DNA of 64,000 bases from Erigeron canadensis (Eukaryota; Streptophyta; Magnoliopsida; Asterales; Asteraceae), in NCBI RefSeq assembly GCF_010389155.1, contig NC_057769.1, positions 5,704,735 through 5,768,734 of the forward strand. Direction: 5' to 3'. Of this stretch, positions 51,172 to 62,496 are shown in pieces. The number at the start of each line of letters is the position of its first letter. Position 1 is the stretch's first letter. The position numbers and the translations under genes were made by a program. The notes beneath the pieces were generated by a model, which was not told where the DNA came from, ran no database searches, and was given only the letters and a program-made list of their open reading frames with translations.

Positions 51172-51741
51172 ACGAGCGCCACCAACCCACCAATAACCAT
51201 AGTATAGTTGGATGGATAACACGAGGATAGAACTGGTTTCCACGCTCATGAATGCATTCCCCCAAAGCTAATGACCACACTAACACAGATTCCTCGCTGA
51301 ATGTGCTCACGTTTAGAGATTGTAAATGAGCTCATTAGGTAATGACAACGTAACTGACAAGTACGGCTATTGCTGCACTGGCTACAAGAACAGTGATTAA
51401 ACTTATTTGAAAATAAACTAACTTCCTAAATAAAATGACATGGGAGGTTTTATGCACTAAGTACGCTTTAGGTGACTTTCGAAAAGATAGCAGCAGAAAG
51501 AGTTATAGAGCTCACTCAAATTTGGCTGTTTTCCTTTATAAGTAAAGTTTTTAAACTCATCAGTTTGACCCATTAGCATTAAAAGAAAGCTAGAATCAAC
51601 ACATTTACATAGAAAGGCTGAAAATGCCACTCCTGGATCTTACCTTAGTGTCAAAGCCCGCACTAGCTAGGAGCTTCCCTTCAGTAAAAACATGGCAGCA
51701 TGCGACCATATTTCTTGTCCGTACCTCACTGAAAGGAAAAC
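51172..51741 (-). pseudogene. LUH-type WD40 remnant D
   Basis: Two exon remnants: 51644-51741 (SEVRTRNMVACCHVFTEGKL, first WD40 repeat) and about 51172-51315 (EESVLVWSLALGECIHE, sixth repeat). The intervening WD40 exons and the last exon are missing, and the second piece has lost conserved residues. It belongs to the LUH-closer subgroup seen at 62497-64000. Confidence 0.6.
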
Positions 51742-52384
51742 CTGCAGGGGTAGAAGCTCAGAAATGGTCCTTTTACTAGAACACGATTGTTTCATCATTA
51801 AGTACCGTTAGCTTGAAAACCATTATTGTTGTTGATTTCTATTTTTTAGAATCCGTCACATGTAAATTCCACGTACGTTACCTTACCTTCAAATTTCGCC
51901 ATAACTTCACCATCTCCTTTTTGCCATGTGAAGTGGATTTTCAAGACGATCATGTATGTGCACCGAATCAGACATGTATCTACATTTGGTATATATGTCT
52001 ATAGAAGCACCAAAAAAAAAAACCATGGGTATCACGATAACAAGGTTATACGGTAAAAACTTTTATATACTCAACTAAGTTCATATGAACACTAGCTTGG
52101 AGAAACTTGAAAGGGAAACAAGTAACCAGAATATAAAAGAAATAAAAAAAAAAAGAGAAAAAGAAAAAAGAAACTTAACGTAGCCTTCAATGGTTCCCAA
52201 TATTATAAAATATATAAAGCATCATGTATAATATTCATTTTGATTTAGTGTTGCATCGACACTAACTTATAACAGACTATCCTCTACACTACTGTACCTA
52301 GATCTTTTGCATTTTTCCATGATCCGGTTAAAGTTACTTCTGTGCTTGATCATTTGTGCTCGCTGGCAGTTGCACGGCTTGGTC
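51742..52384. other. decayed WD40 module D, upstream part
   Basis: Aligns with about 59050-59945, for example GTGTTGCATCGACACTAACTT and GACTATCCTCTACACTA. The exon at 59109-59210 is deleted here, and the basic-patch exon at 52345-52384 is frameshifted and cut by the LTR insertion. Confidence 0.5.
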
Positions 52385-53051
52385 TGTGTAGATCCCGAGT
52401 TTGCACAGATTACTTTTAATCAAGTATTAATGTAAATTACTTAACAATATAAGATAAAGTAAAGAAACAGTTTAATCATATGTATTATTGATTAAACGGT
52501 GAATACATGAATGATTTTACAATAAAAGAAAAAAGAAAATATTGTTAAGTTTTTCGACACACCAAAAACTTAACAATTATGCAAAGAGAAAAACTACACA
52601 CTAAGTGTTTTCTGTGAACAAACCAACAACTGAGGCTAGGTCAAGTGATTCTTTATATAGACAAAGGAAAGAATCACATGACAACCCAATAGATGTTGAC
52701 ACATCAATGTTGTCAACCATCTATTGGTGGATCTCTTAGATCTGCAGGGCTCTCTTCCACCATCTTGTTTGTTTCCAAATCGGGTATGAAAGAGAAACAC
52801 CAAGGTACCATTTTTGGTACATGATCACATGTCTTCATCTTTCTTGATCAACACGTGTCCTTGGGACCAGCCTTCTTATCTTCATTTTCCCGCTTATTTT
52901 TGACTTACAAAAACTAGACAGTGAGTCATTGAACTTATTCTTTAACTTGAAGATAATAAGTGATCGCTGAGAGATCGCTGACGAAGTCGCTTGCTGAGGA
53001 CTCGCTGACAAAGAGACTCGTTGAGTCTCTCAGCGAATCCATGACTCAACA
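52385..53051 (-). repeat. LTR of a minus-strand retrotransposon remnant
   Basis: Bounded by TGTGTAGATCCC on the left and CTCAACA on the right (TG/CA ends). On the minus strand a polypurine tract AATAGGGGGAGAT immediately precedes it, so it is the 3' LTR. The matching 5' LTR is not found in the window. Confidence 0.7.
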
Positions 53052-53187
53052 ATCTCCCCCTATTCGCTGAGGAGACTTAGCTGAGTAGAAGTTACTTGCA
53101 CTTACAAGTAATAATAAGAAATTAATGTTGATTTTGTATATGACAAACATTTACAATACAACAATTTACAATATATTACAAGACAAT

Positions 53188-54960
53188 CTATTCCCACTGA
53201 GATTCTTGCTTAGCCTCTATGAAAGCTTTATCCTTTTGTCTTTCTGGCTTCAGCAACTCCTGATCGATCAGCTTTATGAACTCATGGTTATTAGATGTCT
53301 TAATACAATACTTCCTTATTTTTGCAAGGAAGCCAAATGGTGCAATTCCAATTTCGTTGGTCCTGAAGAAGAGCTCATGACCATGGACATTGCAAAAGCA
53401 GAAACATCCCAGCTTCTCATCATACAATCCTTCCATGAAGAGAACTCTTGAAGGCATGCGAAGGTTCAGTGAAGGTTCCTCCCCAATGTCAAATTTAGGC
53501 ACAGCTCTGAGTATCGAGGGGAGGTGAGAAGCAACCTGACCAGAAGCTGTCCTCTTGACACCACTTCTTGGTTGCTGAGAAGGATATGGATGCCTTTCCT
53601 TACTGAGCAGAGAATCCTCAACCTTGTACTTTCTTTCCATTTTGCGTGTCAGCTTAATTTGGTCACCAGCCATTTTAAGCAATGGATCAAAAACTGGAGT
53701 TTTGTTGTCCTTGATGAGCTTGTAGATTTCGATCCATTCAGTGGGCCCAAGTGTATCTGATTTGACATTTTTAAGTGTAAACATCTTGGGAACACACTTT
53801 CTTTGCACTTGAAGATTCATGCCTTGTTGATTGAGAGAAGGCTTGACCCACAAGATCTCCTCTTTCCTTTGCCTCACTTCTCTTGAGTCAAGATAAGTTT
53901 GGCGTGCTTCTTCAAGGCTCTTAGTTCTTTCAGCAAAGAACTCTTCTTCTTTCTTTTTCAATGCTTCCAAGCCACCAGCCTACTGAGCCAGTCTTCTGGT
54001 TTCATCATCAGCCTCCTTAAGCTCTTCATTTACAACCTGCTCACTTATATATTTTTGAGAAAGTTCTTCTTGTATTTTCTTTTGCTTAAGCTCTTCTTGA
54101 AGAACAATCTCTGTTGGGGTGAGTTCAGCAGTTGCCTTGGAAAATGATGAAGGCTTGGGAAAAGCTCCAGACATGAGCTTGTCTTGCTGTTCCTTCGCTG
54201 AGATGGGAACCTTGGGTGGCTTGCTTTGAGTGACCACTGCTACTTTGCCCTTATCTTTTTCAGCATACTTTTTCACAGAACAGCATGGAACTCATCGGAT
54301 GGCTTATAAATAGAAATATTGATTGGCCTCGCTGGCACATCTTCAGCGGCCTTACCAGAATCAACAATTTTTTCAGCTTCAGCTGCCAGTTCAATAGCCT
54401 TTTCAGCTTGTTTCCCCTCAACTTTAGCTGTCGGTTCAGTGACCCTATCAGCTTGTTCATTTATTGTTTGCTCCCCCTCAACACTTGTTGCCGGTTCAAT
54501 AACCTTCTCAACATTATCACTTTGTTCTTTGGGAGCTTGGGGAGCGTCAACACTTGTAACATTTTTCATTCAGAGTTGTTGCAACCTTCTCATTAGTGAT
54601 TTTCTCCCCCTTGGAAGTAGCTGATGAACTAGCCACTTCCACTTTGCCTTGCTTGAGGAGGCCCTACATTTCTGTAATCATTCCTTTGAGGTCGCCAACC
54701 TCTTTTTCAAGTTTCTTTTGGCTGCTAATTGACTCATCCAATCGTTTCTTATCAGCAACAGCAGTGGCAGAAGAAGATTGAGATTTTAGGGATTGGATTT
54801 CTTGAGTGAGAGAGGTGTGAAAATCATCTTGATTTTTTGAAAAGAAGGAAACAGAATTGATAAGTTGGTGAAAGTGAGGAGTGAAAAGAATGTTTGATTG
54901 GGAGAGTTGTTCAAGAGATGATAAGAGTCCAGGTGTTTCATGTTGTTAGTGCATGATTTT
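53188..54960 (-). pseudogene. coiled-coil ORF of an LTR retrotransposon
   Basis: Coding-like sequence between polypurine tract and LTR on the sense strand of the element: a Lys/Glu-rich coiled coil (KKEEEFFAERTKSLEEARQT), then a globular C-terminal part (PTEWIEIYKLIKDN, FFRTNEIGIAPFGFLAKIRK). It is broken by an in-frame TAG at 53980-53982, a frameshift near 54275 and another stop near 54664. It is not gag, pol or envelope by any motif I can see. Such accessory 3' ORFs are known from plant LTR elements; its role is unknown. The upstream pol region is missing. Confidence 0.55.
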
Positions 54961-55142
54961 CAGTGACATGGGCATTCTAGATATGTGAAGTATATTTATT
55001 TATAAGTTCAAGTCTTATAATTACCGTTTGTCCGTAATATTACCTTGACATATTTTGTTGAGCCAATTGGGATCCAATTATGTTTATGTTATTTTGATCA
55101 GAGGCTGAATGAAGAAAACGGAGGTTGAACTAGGGAATTAAA

Positions 55143-56635
55143 GAGAAAATTTCATTAACATTCTGTGGTTTGCTGTATTATCATTTTTTTTAACTAGTTT
55201 TTGCTTCATTAGAACACCCCCCCCCCCCACCCCCACACTTTAACAGCCGTTAATTTGGATCCATTAAATCCCTCATGTGAAATGCACATGAGGACATTTT
55301 GGTCTTCTTCACCAAAAACACTTCCCCTTTCTTCTTCATCTTCTTTTTTAGATTAAACTCAACTTTTTTTTCCAGATCCAACCACAAAACCTAGTCTTCT
55401 TACATAAACATCTATAAAAATCTGAATCAAAACAAAAACAAAGTTAATCACAGTCTCTATTCCTAAAAATAAAACAATCCACTTTCTATGTAAGCTACAA
55501 AATAATGAAAATCTAAAACAAAAACAAATCAAATCAAAATCTATAATATATAATAATAACATGTGGTTGCTTTTTTCTGGGTTCAGTCGCAAGTAGCAAA
55601 CAAAGGAAAATAAAAGATTGGTATTGTTTATGTGGGGGCTTTGCTAGGAAAAGAAATAAAGAAGCAAGTTCTTGTAACCAAGATAAAAATTGGGTGATGG
55701 TGGTGGTGACGCCGGAAAAAGAGACGAGAAAGGTGAAGCGGCAGAAGTTGGTGGCAGTGGTAGTACGTGGTCTGCTGGAAACCGACGAAAACAGATCCTT
55801 TCAAAAATCATCTCCACAAAACCAGTATCCATTTTTTATGTTCCATATCATCAAGTTTTTATTTGATTAAATTTGTGCATTTGAAGATTTTCGCTTTGAT
55901 GAGTATTTTTGATTGATTTTGAGATCTAAAAAATTAGAAAATGATGATGACTTTAAATGATATTATTCTTTGTTTTAATCGGCAATGAGAATGGTTAAAG
56001 ATATACACACAAACTTAGAGATATAGATTGTTTTGGGTAAAAAATGGGTTTGGAGGAGGAAGACATACTCTGAATTGGGGAAGAAGATCGAAACCTATAA
56101 ATAAAATGAATGAAAAAAAAAATGGCAAGATTTGAAGGGTGATGTATTCAACTTTAAGAATAGGTTTTTATATATATTTTTGTTTTTGCTTACAGGTGTA
56201 GATATATAATTTATATGTGTATGTATAGGTTTGTATATATTTGTATATATTTTATAAGTGATTGTGGTTTATAGAGACAAGAGAATTTTTGTGATTAGAT
56301 TTAGGCTTGTAAGAAAATTTTGTTGTTGTTTGCGTTGTTAATTTAAGTTTGAGATTTTGTTATTGTTATTTTCTGGTTGGATCTAGAAAAAAAGAGTTAG
56401 TTTAATCTAAAAAAGAAGATCAAGAAGAAAGAGAGGGTGTTTTTAATGAAGAAGACCAAAATGCCATCATGTGCATTGCACATGAGGGGCTTAACGAATC
56501 CAAATTAACAGCTGTTAAAGTGAGGGGTTCTAATGAAGCAAAAAGTCATTACAGGGTGAAGTAATAATAAAAAAGACGACAAAGTAAAAAAATAATAATA
56601 CAACAAACCACAGAGTGATCTAATGAAATTTTCTC
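55143..56635. mobile_element. MULE-like element with long inverted repeats
   Basis: Inverted ends GAGAAAATTTCATTA and its complement extend about 240 bp with some divergence (shared CTGTGGTTTG, CTCATGTG, TTTGGTCTTCTTCA). Flanks GGAATTAAA (55134-55142) and GAAATTAAA (56636-56644) match at 8 of 9 positions, as expected for an old Mutator-type duplication. A C12 run at 55217 lies in the left arm. The interior (55400-56300) has no recognised gene. Confidence 0.65.
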
Positions 56636-56644
56636 GAAATTAAA

Positions 56645-58539
56645 AGATTCAAACAGTGAAGGGGATATTAATCTAGATTGCAAAGAGATAATTGTACTAG
56701 CAGAGATCCTTTGTGTAGAATGAATGAACCTTCTTGTAAAGTTGATTCATATATAATGAGAAAAAGAATAAATTAGTTTCGAATAAATGGTCAAATCAAC
56801 ATACTTGTAGTAAATTATTTTATTAATATAATTCATACATCATCTTAGCCCATCAAGTATGTTAAAAAACTAAAGATATTTATAATATACTAAAAACCTA
56901 TATATTTTTATAAGTCTTTAATGCATATTTTGTACAACTCTTCGATGCATGTAATTGGTACATATTTATAAACATAGAATACAACTATCAACTTCTTTCT
57001 CCGGTTTGCACGTTTATACATAACCGACATATACATCTTCTCATCTGCAAACATAGCAACTCAATCAAACAAACAAGAATAAATTTATATCATAATAGTA
57101 AAATTATCACTTTGTACAGGATACATGCTTTCATCTTCACAACAATATTTGTCAGTCACGTATAGTAATACGGTTGTTTACATACTTGGTTGTCTCCATT
57201 GTCGCTGCTCGACGGGCTGATCTATACAATCGATGTCACAATCGTCATTAACAACATAAACGTTACAACCAACGCCACCTACTATGTGTACAATTATATC
57301 GCTCTAACTATTTTTTAATGTCATAAAAAATTTGTATATTTGACACGAGTCTAAATCTAGTACTCGTATTAATCTACACATTAAGTTAATTTTACATAGT
57401 TTTTTATTAGAAAAAAAGTGTGAACTTTTTACTATAAGTGGCTATTAGTCTTTAGTTATAATATTTTTTAAAAATATTTTATACATTGTAAGACTATGTT
57501 AATGTTGTAATTACATAAACTAATTTTTATTTGATTTAATATATTGTTTTTTAGATATGGCAAGATGGACATGAAAATGAAAAACTACAAAAAGTTTTAA
57601 AATTTCGTTTCCCTCTATCATTACCTCCAAACACTTAACTTCATATCCCAAGACAATCTCTCCACCATATATTTTTACATACAAAATTCTATGAACCTTA
57701 TCCTCTTTCTTCACATTCATTTTCTTTTTCTTTTGACAACCTCTTTCATCTTCAACAACATAAAAATTCCACCACCAAAAATCATACATTTATAAAACCA
57801 TCATAAACATTAAAACCTATACTACCTTTCTGCTTATACTTCAAAACTACCATCGAATCCATGTTGACCAACCATCATATTTCGGGTTTAAGTTCTTTTT
57901 TGGTTATTATTTAATTGTTATTTTTTGTTTTGTATAGATTTATAAATTATAGCAAAAACATGACCGAAGATATAAGTTTATTTGGTTGAACTACACAAAC
58001 AAAAGTTATGTATATCTTTATTCACTTTTTTTTTCATACTTGAAAATCCTAATTCTTTTTTTCTTTTCTTTTCAGATCCTAAGGATTTGAAGTTGGAATT
58101 ATAAGATTTCATAGAAAGTGATTGTATTTCAGGTGATAATAGAAACTAGAATAAATTTTATGTTCTATTTTTTTTTTTTTTTAAATATTTTGTGATATTT
58201 AATATGGGTTTATAAATATATTTGGTTTCATGTTCTTGTATATGTTTCAGATCTAGGAATATGAAGCTTGGAATATTGGTGGAATAAGAAGAAATTAAAG
58301 ATATAGTTTTAGGATGAGATTTACCTTTTAGCAATAGATTGTATATATGTTGTGATGTTATTTGTTTGTAATGATGTATATTCTTAAAATATTTATATAA
58401 ATTAATGAATATTTTTTTTTATCTTAATCTTAGTTTTGATTAATAATTCTTATTTTTTTGGATTACTAACAAAATATGATGTTAATTTTAATGGCTAAAA
58501 TATTTAATTTAATAATTTTATTTAATATGGAAAATTGTT
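56645..58539. other. AT-rich stretch, probably inside transposon remnants
   Basis: No recognisable coding sequence. It may be the body of the CACTA element whose right end is at 58727, but no left end was found. Confidence 0.35.
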
Positions 58540-58727
58540 TCACCGTCGGATTTCCGACGGAAATTTCCGTAGGTAAAATTTGAGTTCCGTCGTTAAATCT
58601 GTCAGAAAATATCACCGACAAGGTTTTTACCTACGGATATTTTCCGTCGGTAATCCGTCGGAAATAGCCGTTACCGACGGATTAGCGACGGATTTGACCG
58701 TCGGTGAAGCCCAATTTTCTAGTAGTG
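58540..58727. mobile_element. CACTA (En/Spm) terminus
   Basis: The right edge reads CCCAATTTTCTAGTAGTG, the complement of a CACTACTAGAAAA terminus. The preceding 180 bases are packed with CCGTCGG/CCGACGG subterminal repeats in both orientations, the classic structure of CACTA ends. The partner terminus was not found. Confidence 0.75.
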
Positions 58728-58913
58728 ATATAACTACCTAACCAACATATAACTTCCATTCAGTTGTAGGCTTTATTCTTGACACTTTAGACCCCTTAAC
58801 TTATACGTCGACACTTCCATGGATTGATAAATTAGTATCTAACAAATTTGACCCATTAGCATCAGAGGAAAGCTAAAACTTAGAAAGGCTGAAAATGCCA
58901 CTCCTAGCTCTTA

Positions 58914-59945
58914 CCTTAGTGTCAAAGCCGCACTATCTAGGAGCTTCCCTTCAGATGAAACATGGCAGCATGCATGCGTCCATATTCCTTGTCTGTATAC
59001 ATCTAACCTCACCGAAAGAAAAACCTGCAGGATAGAGGACTATCTCAGAAATAATGGTCCTTTTTTTTGAACACAATTGTTTCATCATTAAGCACCTTTA
59101 GTAGACCCAATCTTGTGCTCTGTAGCTGTCTCTAGTAGAAAAGGTTGGACTTTATCTCTGAGGGCACCGATATCTTCCAAGTTGTAATTCGTTATCAGAA
59201 TATTAACCCACATCTATAACTATCGTCAAATAATCATAAAAGTCTTTTGAAACATTTTTCTCTCTTTCTTTAACAAATTCTCAAAACGCCATAATTTAAA
59301 TAATTTCCATTTATTTTGGTAAACAAAGTTCATTTACATTTTGTTCTAAATTCACATATATCAATATCCAGTAGGATCCTCTTATCCGTTTATTTTTTTG
59401 AACAACATTATTATTGTTGATTTTTAAATTTTAAAATTATCCGTCACATGTATATTCAACGTACGTTATCTTACGTACCTTCAAATTTGACTATAACTAA
59501 AATTCACCATCTTCTTTTTGCCACGTGAAGTGGATTTTCAAGATGATCATGTATGTGTACCGAATCAGACATGTATCTACATTTGATATGCTTGTTGCAG
59601 CACCAAAAAAAAAAAAAAACATTGGTATCCCCATAACAAGGTTATACAATAAAAACTTACATAAATGAAAAAGAAATAAAAAGAAGAGACTTAAATTTTA
59701 TATAAGATATATAAAACAGCCCTTTTACAAAATTTACACCACCAAGAAAACTCTTCCTACCACTGAATCTAATGCTAACAAAACATGTATAAATATTCAT
59801 TTTAATATAGTGTTGCACTGACACTAGCTTATAGCAGACTATCCTCTACACTAATGTACCTTGATCTTTTGCATATTTCTATGATCCGTTTAAAGTTACT
59901 TCAGGGCTTGATCATTTGTGCTTGCTGCACCAGCAGTTGCACTGC
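58914..59945 (-). pseudogene. LUH-type WD40 remnant D'
   Basis: Exon remnants on the minus strand: about 59880-59945 (VGPSSATAGAASTND, the LUH region after the basic patch), about 59109-59210 (LEDIGALRDKVQPFL), and 58914-59024 (first WD40 repeat, frameshifted by inserted bases near 58975). It is a duplicate of remnant D at 51644-52384 and retains an exon lost there. Later WD40 exons are missing or displaced by the insertions at 52.4-58.7 kb. Confidence 0.55.
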
Positions 59946-60183
59946 TTGGCCCCACACGTACCATCTTCTAGTGGAGGTGATGTGTCCCCTTCTGACTCTA
60001 GTGGGGTAGTGGCTCGCAAACACAAATACCGCCATCAAGTGACTAGTATTGGCACAACTTGATGATGTTGTTGCAGCTGAAGTGCTGTTGCTGCAACTGC
60101 TCCACATTGTTGTATATATATTCAAGGAAGTTCAACCAAAAAAGACTAATAATATCAATATAGTTAATGTAGTGTATACTCAT

Positions 60184-60481
60184 TCAAGGGAAGTAGGGAA
60201 CCTCTACAATGTTCAACAAATTCAAAAATACCTCAAGTTTTTTTAAATACCCAAGGCATTGAGGGTCGTTGTGTACGTCTATAACACATAGCCTCCCACA
60301 TAAGACTTCAAACAGAGCAACATAGACATCAGATTCTTTTGTAAGAATCCCTGACTTTGTATATACCGGATCACAATAAACATATGTTCCGGAAGCGTTA
60401 GTAATGAGATAAGTTTTTAGTGGCTTCTCTAATATCACCAAAGGGTATACCTAGGCTCTCTGACTCTTCAAGCAAGGACAT
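60184..60481 (-). pseudogene. kinase copy 4, internally deleted
   Basis: Begins MSLLEESESLGIPFGDIREATKN, then jumps with a frame change to the activation segment ([20 protein letters not shown]). It lacks about 160 residues including the glycine loop, lysine and HRD motifs, plus a second deletion before [10 protein letters not shown]. Clearly non-functional. Confidence 0.8.
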
Positions 60482-60825
60482 TTTTATTTACTTTGTGGTA
60501 GAGAGAAATACTTGAATTTTCAGAGAGAATGGAATTAATGAAGCAACTGCTACTTAGTTAGATGTTGTGAATCAAGCTAGTACATATACTCTATACTAGC
60601 TTAAGCACCCGGGTGATACCTGGGTAGCAAAATGTAACTTATTATAGTTATAGGAATTGTGATGTAAAGCTTAGATGTGACCCAACTGACAACGTAAACG
60701 GTTATGATAACCAGGTATGGCAGATAATAATATGATAATTCCTTTTATATAAACTACAATTATCATAATATAAAAGTTTAATGTGAAAACATGAGAAAAC
60801 ATGCCATCATTACTCATCTCAAAAG

Positions 60826-61005
60826 GAAAATGATTGATTATCCTAAAACTTTAGCCTACTAATCCTCTTAATAGCACAACATTTTGACATGTGTAATCTA
60901 CTCATTATCTTTCATTCATCACACCCTTGATTTTTACATAGCTTCATCTTATGATTAGAAGGATAATTAGATTCATGTATTAGGAGGATTTATCATTACT
61001 CATTA
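60826..61005. repeat. MITE-like palindrome, family M1 copy
   Basis: GGAAAATGATTGATTATCCT at the left and GGAGGATTTATCATT at the right, with TTGACATGTG inside, as in the copies at 2088, 22227 and 46124. Confidence 0.5.
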
Positions 61006-61260
61006 CTACGTTGTCCCTTATATGTAGTCTTTCTTAACATCTTGTATAACATGATAAACTTAATAGCGCCTAATAACAAACTGGAAGTAATTAGAATGGA
61101 AAAGTGACAGCAGTGAATAAATGTTTGTTTACCATAAGAAATATAACATAACATAAATATATAAATGATAATACATTTTCTACTATCCGCCTCAATTTAC
61201 ATAACATGAGCTACTCTTAGACTAAGACTCACCTTATGACAACAAAGCAAATAAACAACT

Positions 61261-61740
61261 GAAACCAGTTTTTGAAGATACAACAGTTTGTTCAATACCC
61301 AATCAATATCATTAGTGCTACACTGCTACCCATTGACTTGAATCATACCCCCAAAATGCATCACTATCACTTGAGTTGTTATAAAGGGCATAACTTTAGC
61401 TTGGATCACGAACACCTACATGTCATTTCTATTAGGTTGTGACATTCAAAACTTTAGTTCATTATATACAGCAACCCATATCATAGTTGTAGGCTACATG
61501 ACAGCCATACCCTTTCTTAAACCAATATCAAATGAGATAAACCCGACACAACCACAAACCTTTTTAACCGGAGATCTAATTTATTACATGGGTTGCGTTA
61601 CAACTTATTTCATGAATGGAGTTTGAATCGGCTCAATAAATACATTACAGTATGTTATATCCCTCACGTATTTACTAATTGTCATAACCATTTATGATTT
61701 ATGATCAAAGAAAAATTTACGGTTATGAAATTGATGTAAA
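61261..61740 (+). other. 160-codon frame with only TGA stops
   Basis: Reading from 61261 there is no TAA or TAG for 160 codons but seven TGAs (61273, 61339, 61372, 61624, 61702, 61726, 61732). Between them runs a hydrophobic, membrane-like sequence (ATHIIVVGYMTAIPFL, YVISLTYLLIVITIYDL). I recognise no family. It could be a decayed membrane protein (CGA or TGG to TGA changes), DNA from a source reading TGA as Trp, or chance. Confidence 0.2.
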
Positions 61741-62496
61741 CATTAACAATAAAGTCTAAGTTGTTTGAATGTGAGAATATAAATTTAAATCGTGGCATAT
61801 ATGATTTTATTATTTATTATTAGATAGAAGCTAGTGTAAGTATGAGATGACATCATAAATAGTTTTTTAAAAATAAACTACTTAATAGAAGGGTTATGGT
61901 TATGCCATGTAGGATTATTTTTAGCTATATTTTAGGTAGGACTTCAGTTTTTTTATATATGAAAAAGAAGATTCATAGTGGATCAAAAACGCGTTTCTCC
62001 CACTAAAGAAACAGAAAAGCTTTATCATTCTTTTACTTTATATGTAATAATGATTTTACATATTGAGTTTTTGACAAATTTGGACGTTTCAAATTGCTCC
62101 ATCAAATTCTTTTTTTCAAGCTCCCAATATAACAATATGTATTCGCTATCTTTTACTCTATTAATATGTTGCCAGTAAACTTTTTGTTTGGTGTTGTTAT
62201 TAGTATTTTTTTTGTTTGGTTTTGTTATTATTACTCATATATTTTTTTTTTGGTATGTAATTGTGAGTTCGTAATTATAAACATGATAAGACGAATATTT
62301 TTTTCCCCCCAATTATCTGTATTTGATTTCTCAAACATTATTTACAAATATAGTGCATAAAATTCGCCATTTCCCATGAAAAACATTTAATTTTGAAAGC
62401 CATTGTTTGGTATCTTGACAATAGTTAAACAGATGCAATAGTCATTAGTCAGTATAGCTCGCCCTTTAGTGGACAAATGGGCACATCCTTATTTGT

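Larger units (their letters stand above)
60482..62496. other. intergenic with M1 MITE and an odd TGA-only frame
   Basis: Contains a Helitron-end-like GCACCCGGGTGATACCTGGG at about 60602-60625, an M1-family MITE at 60826-61005, and a 160-codon stretch (61261-61740) interrupted only by TGA. Otherwise AT-rich without a gene. Confidence 0.45.

Noticed and set aside
51813..52004. 63-codon plus-strand frame
   Set aside because: The duplicated copy near 59420 does not keep it open, and it lies in decayed module D.
54285..54624. Plus-strand frames of about 100 codons
   Set aside because: Antisense shadows of the repetitive Glu/Ala/Lys-rich coiled-coil ORF.
55359..55832. Minus-strand frames inside the 55.1-56.6 kb element
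   Set aside because: AT-rich translations without domains; they lie within a non-autonomous MULE-like element.
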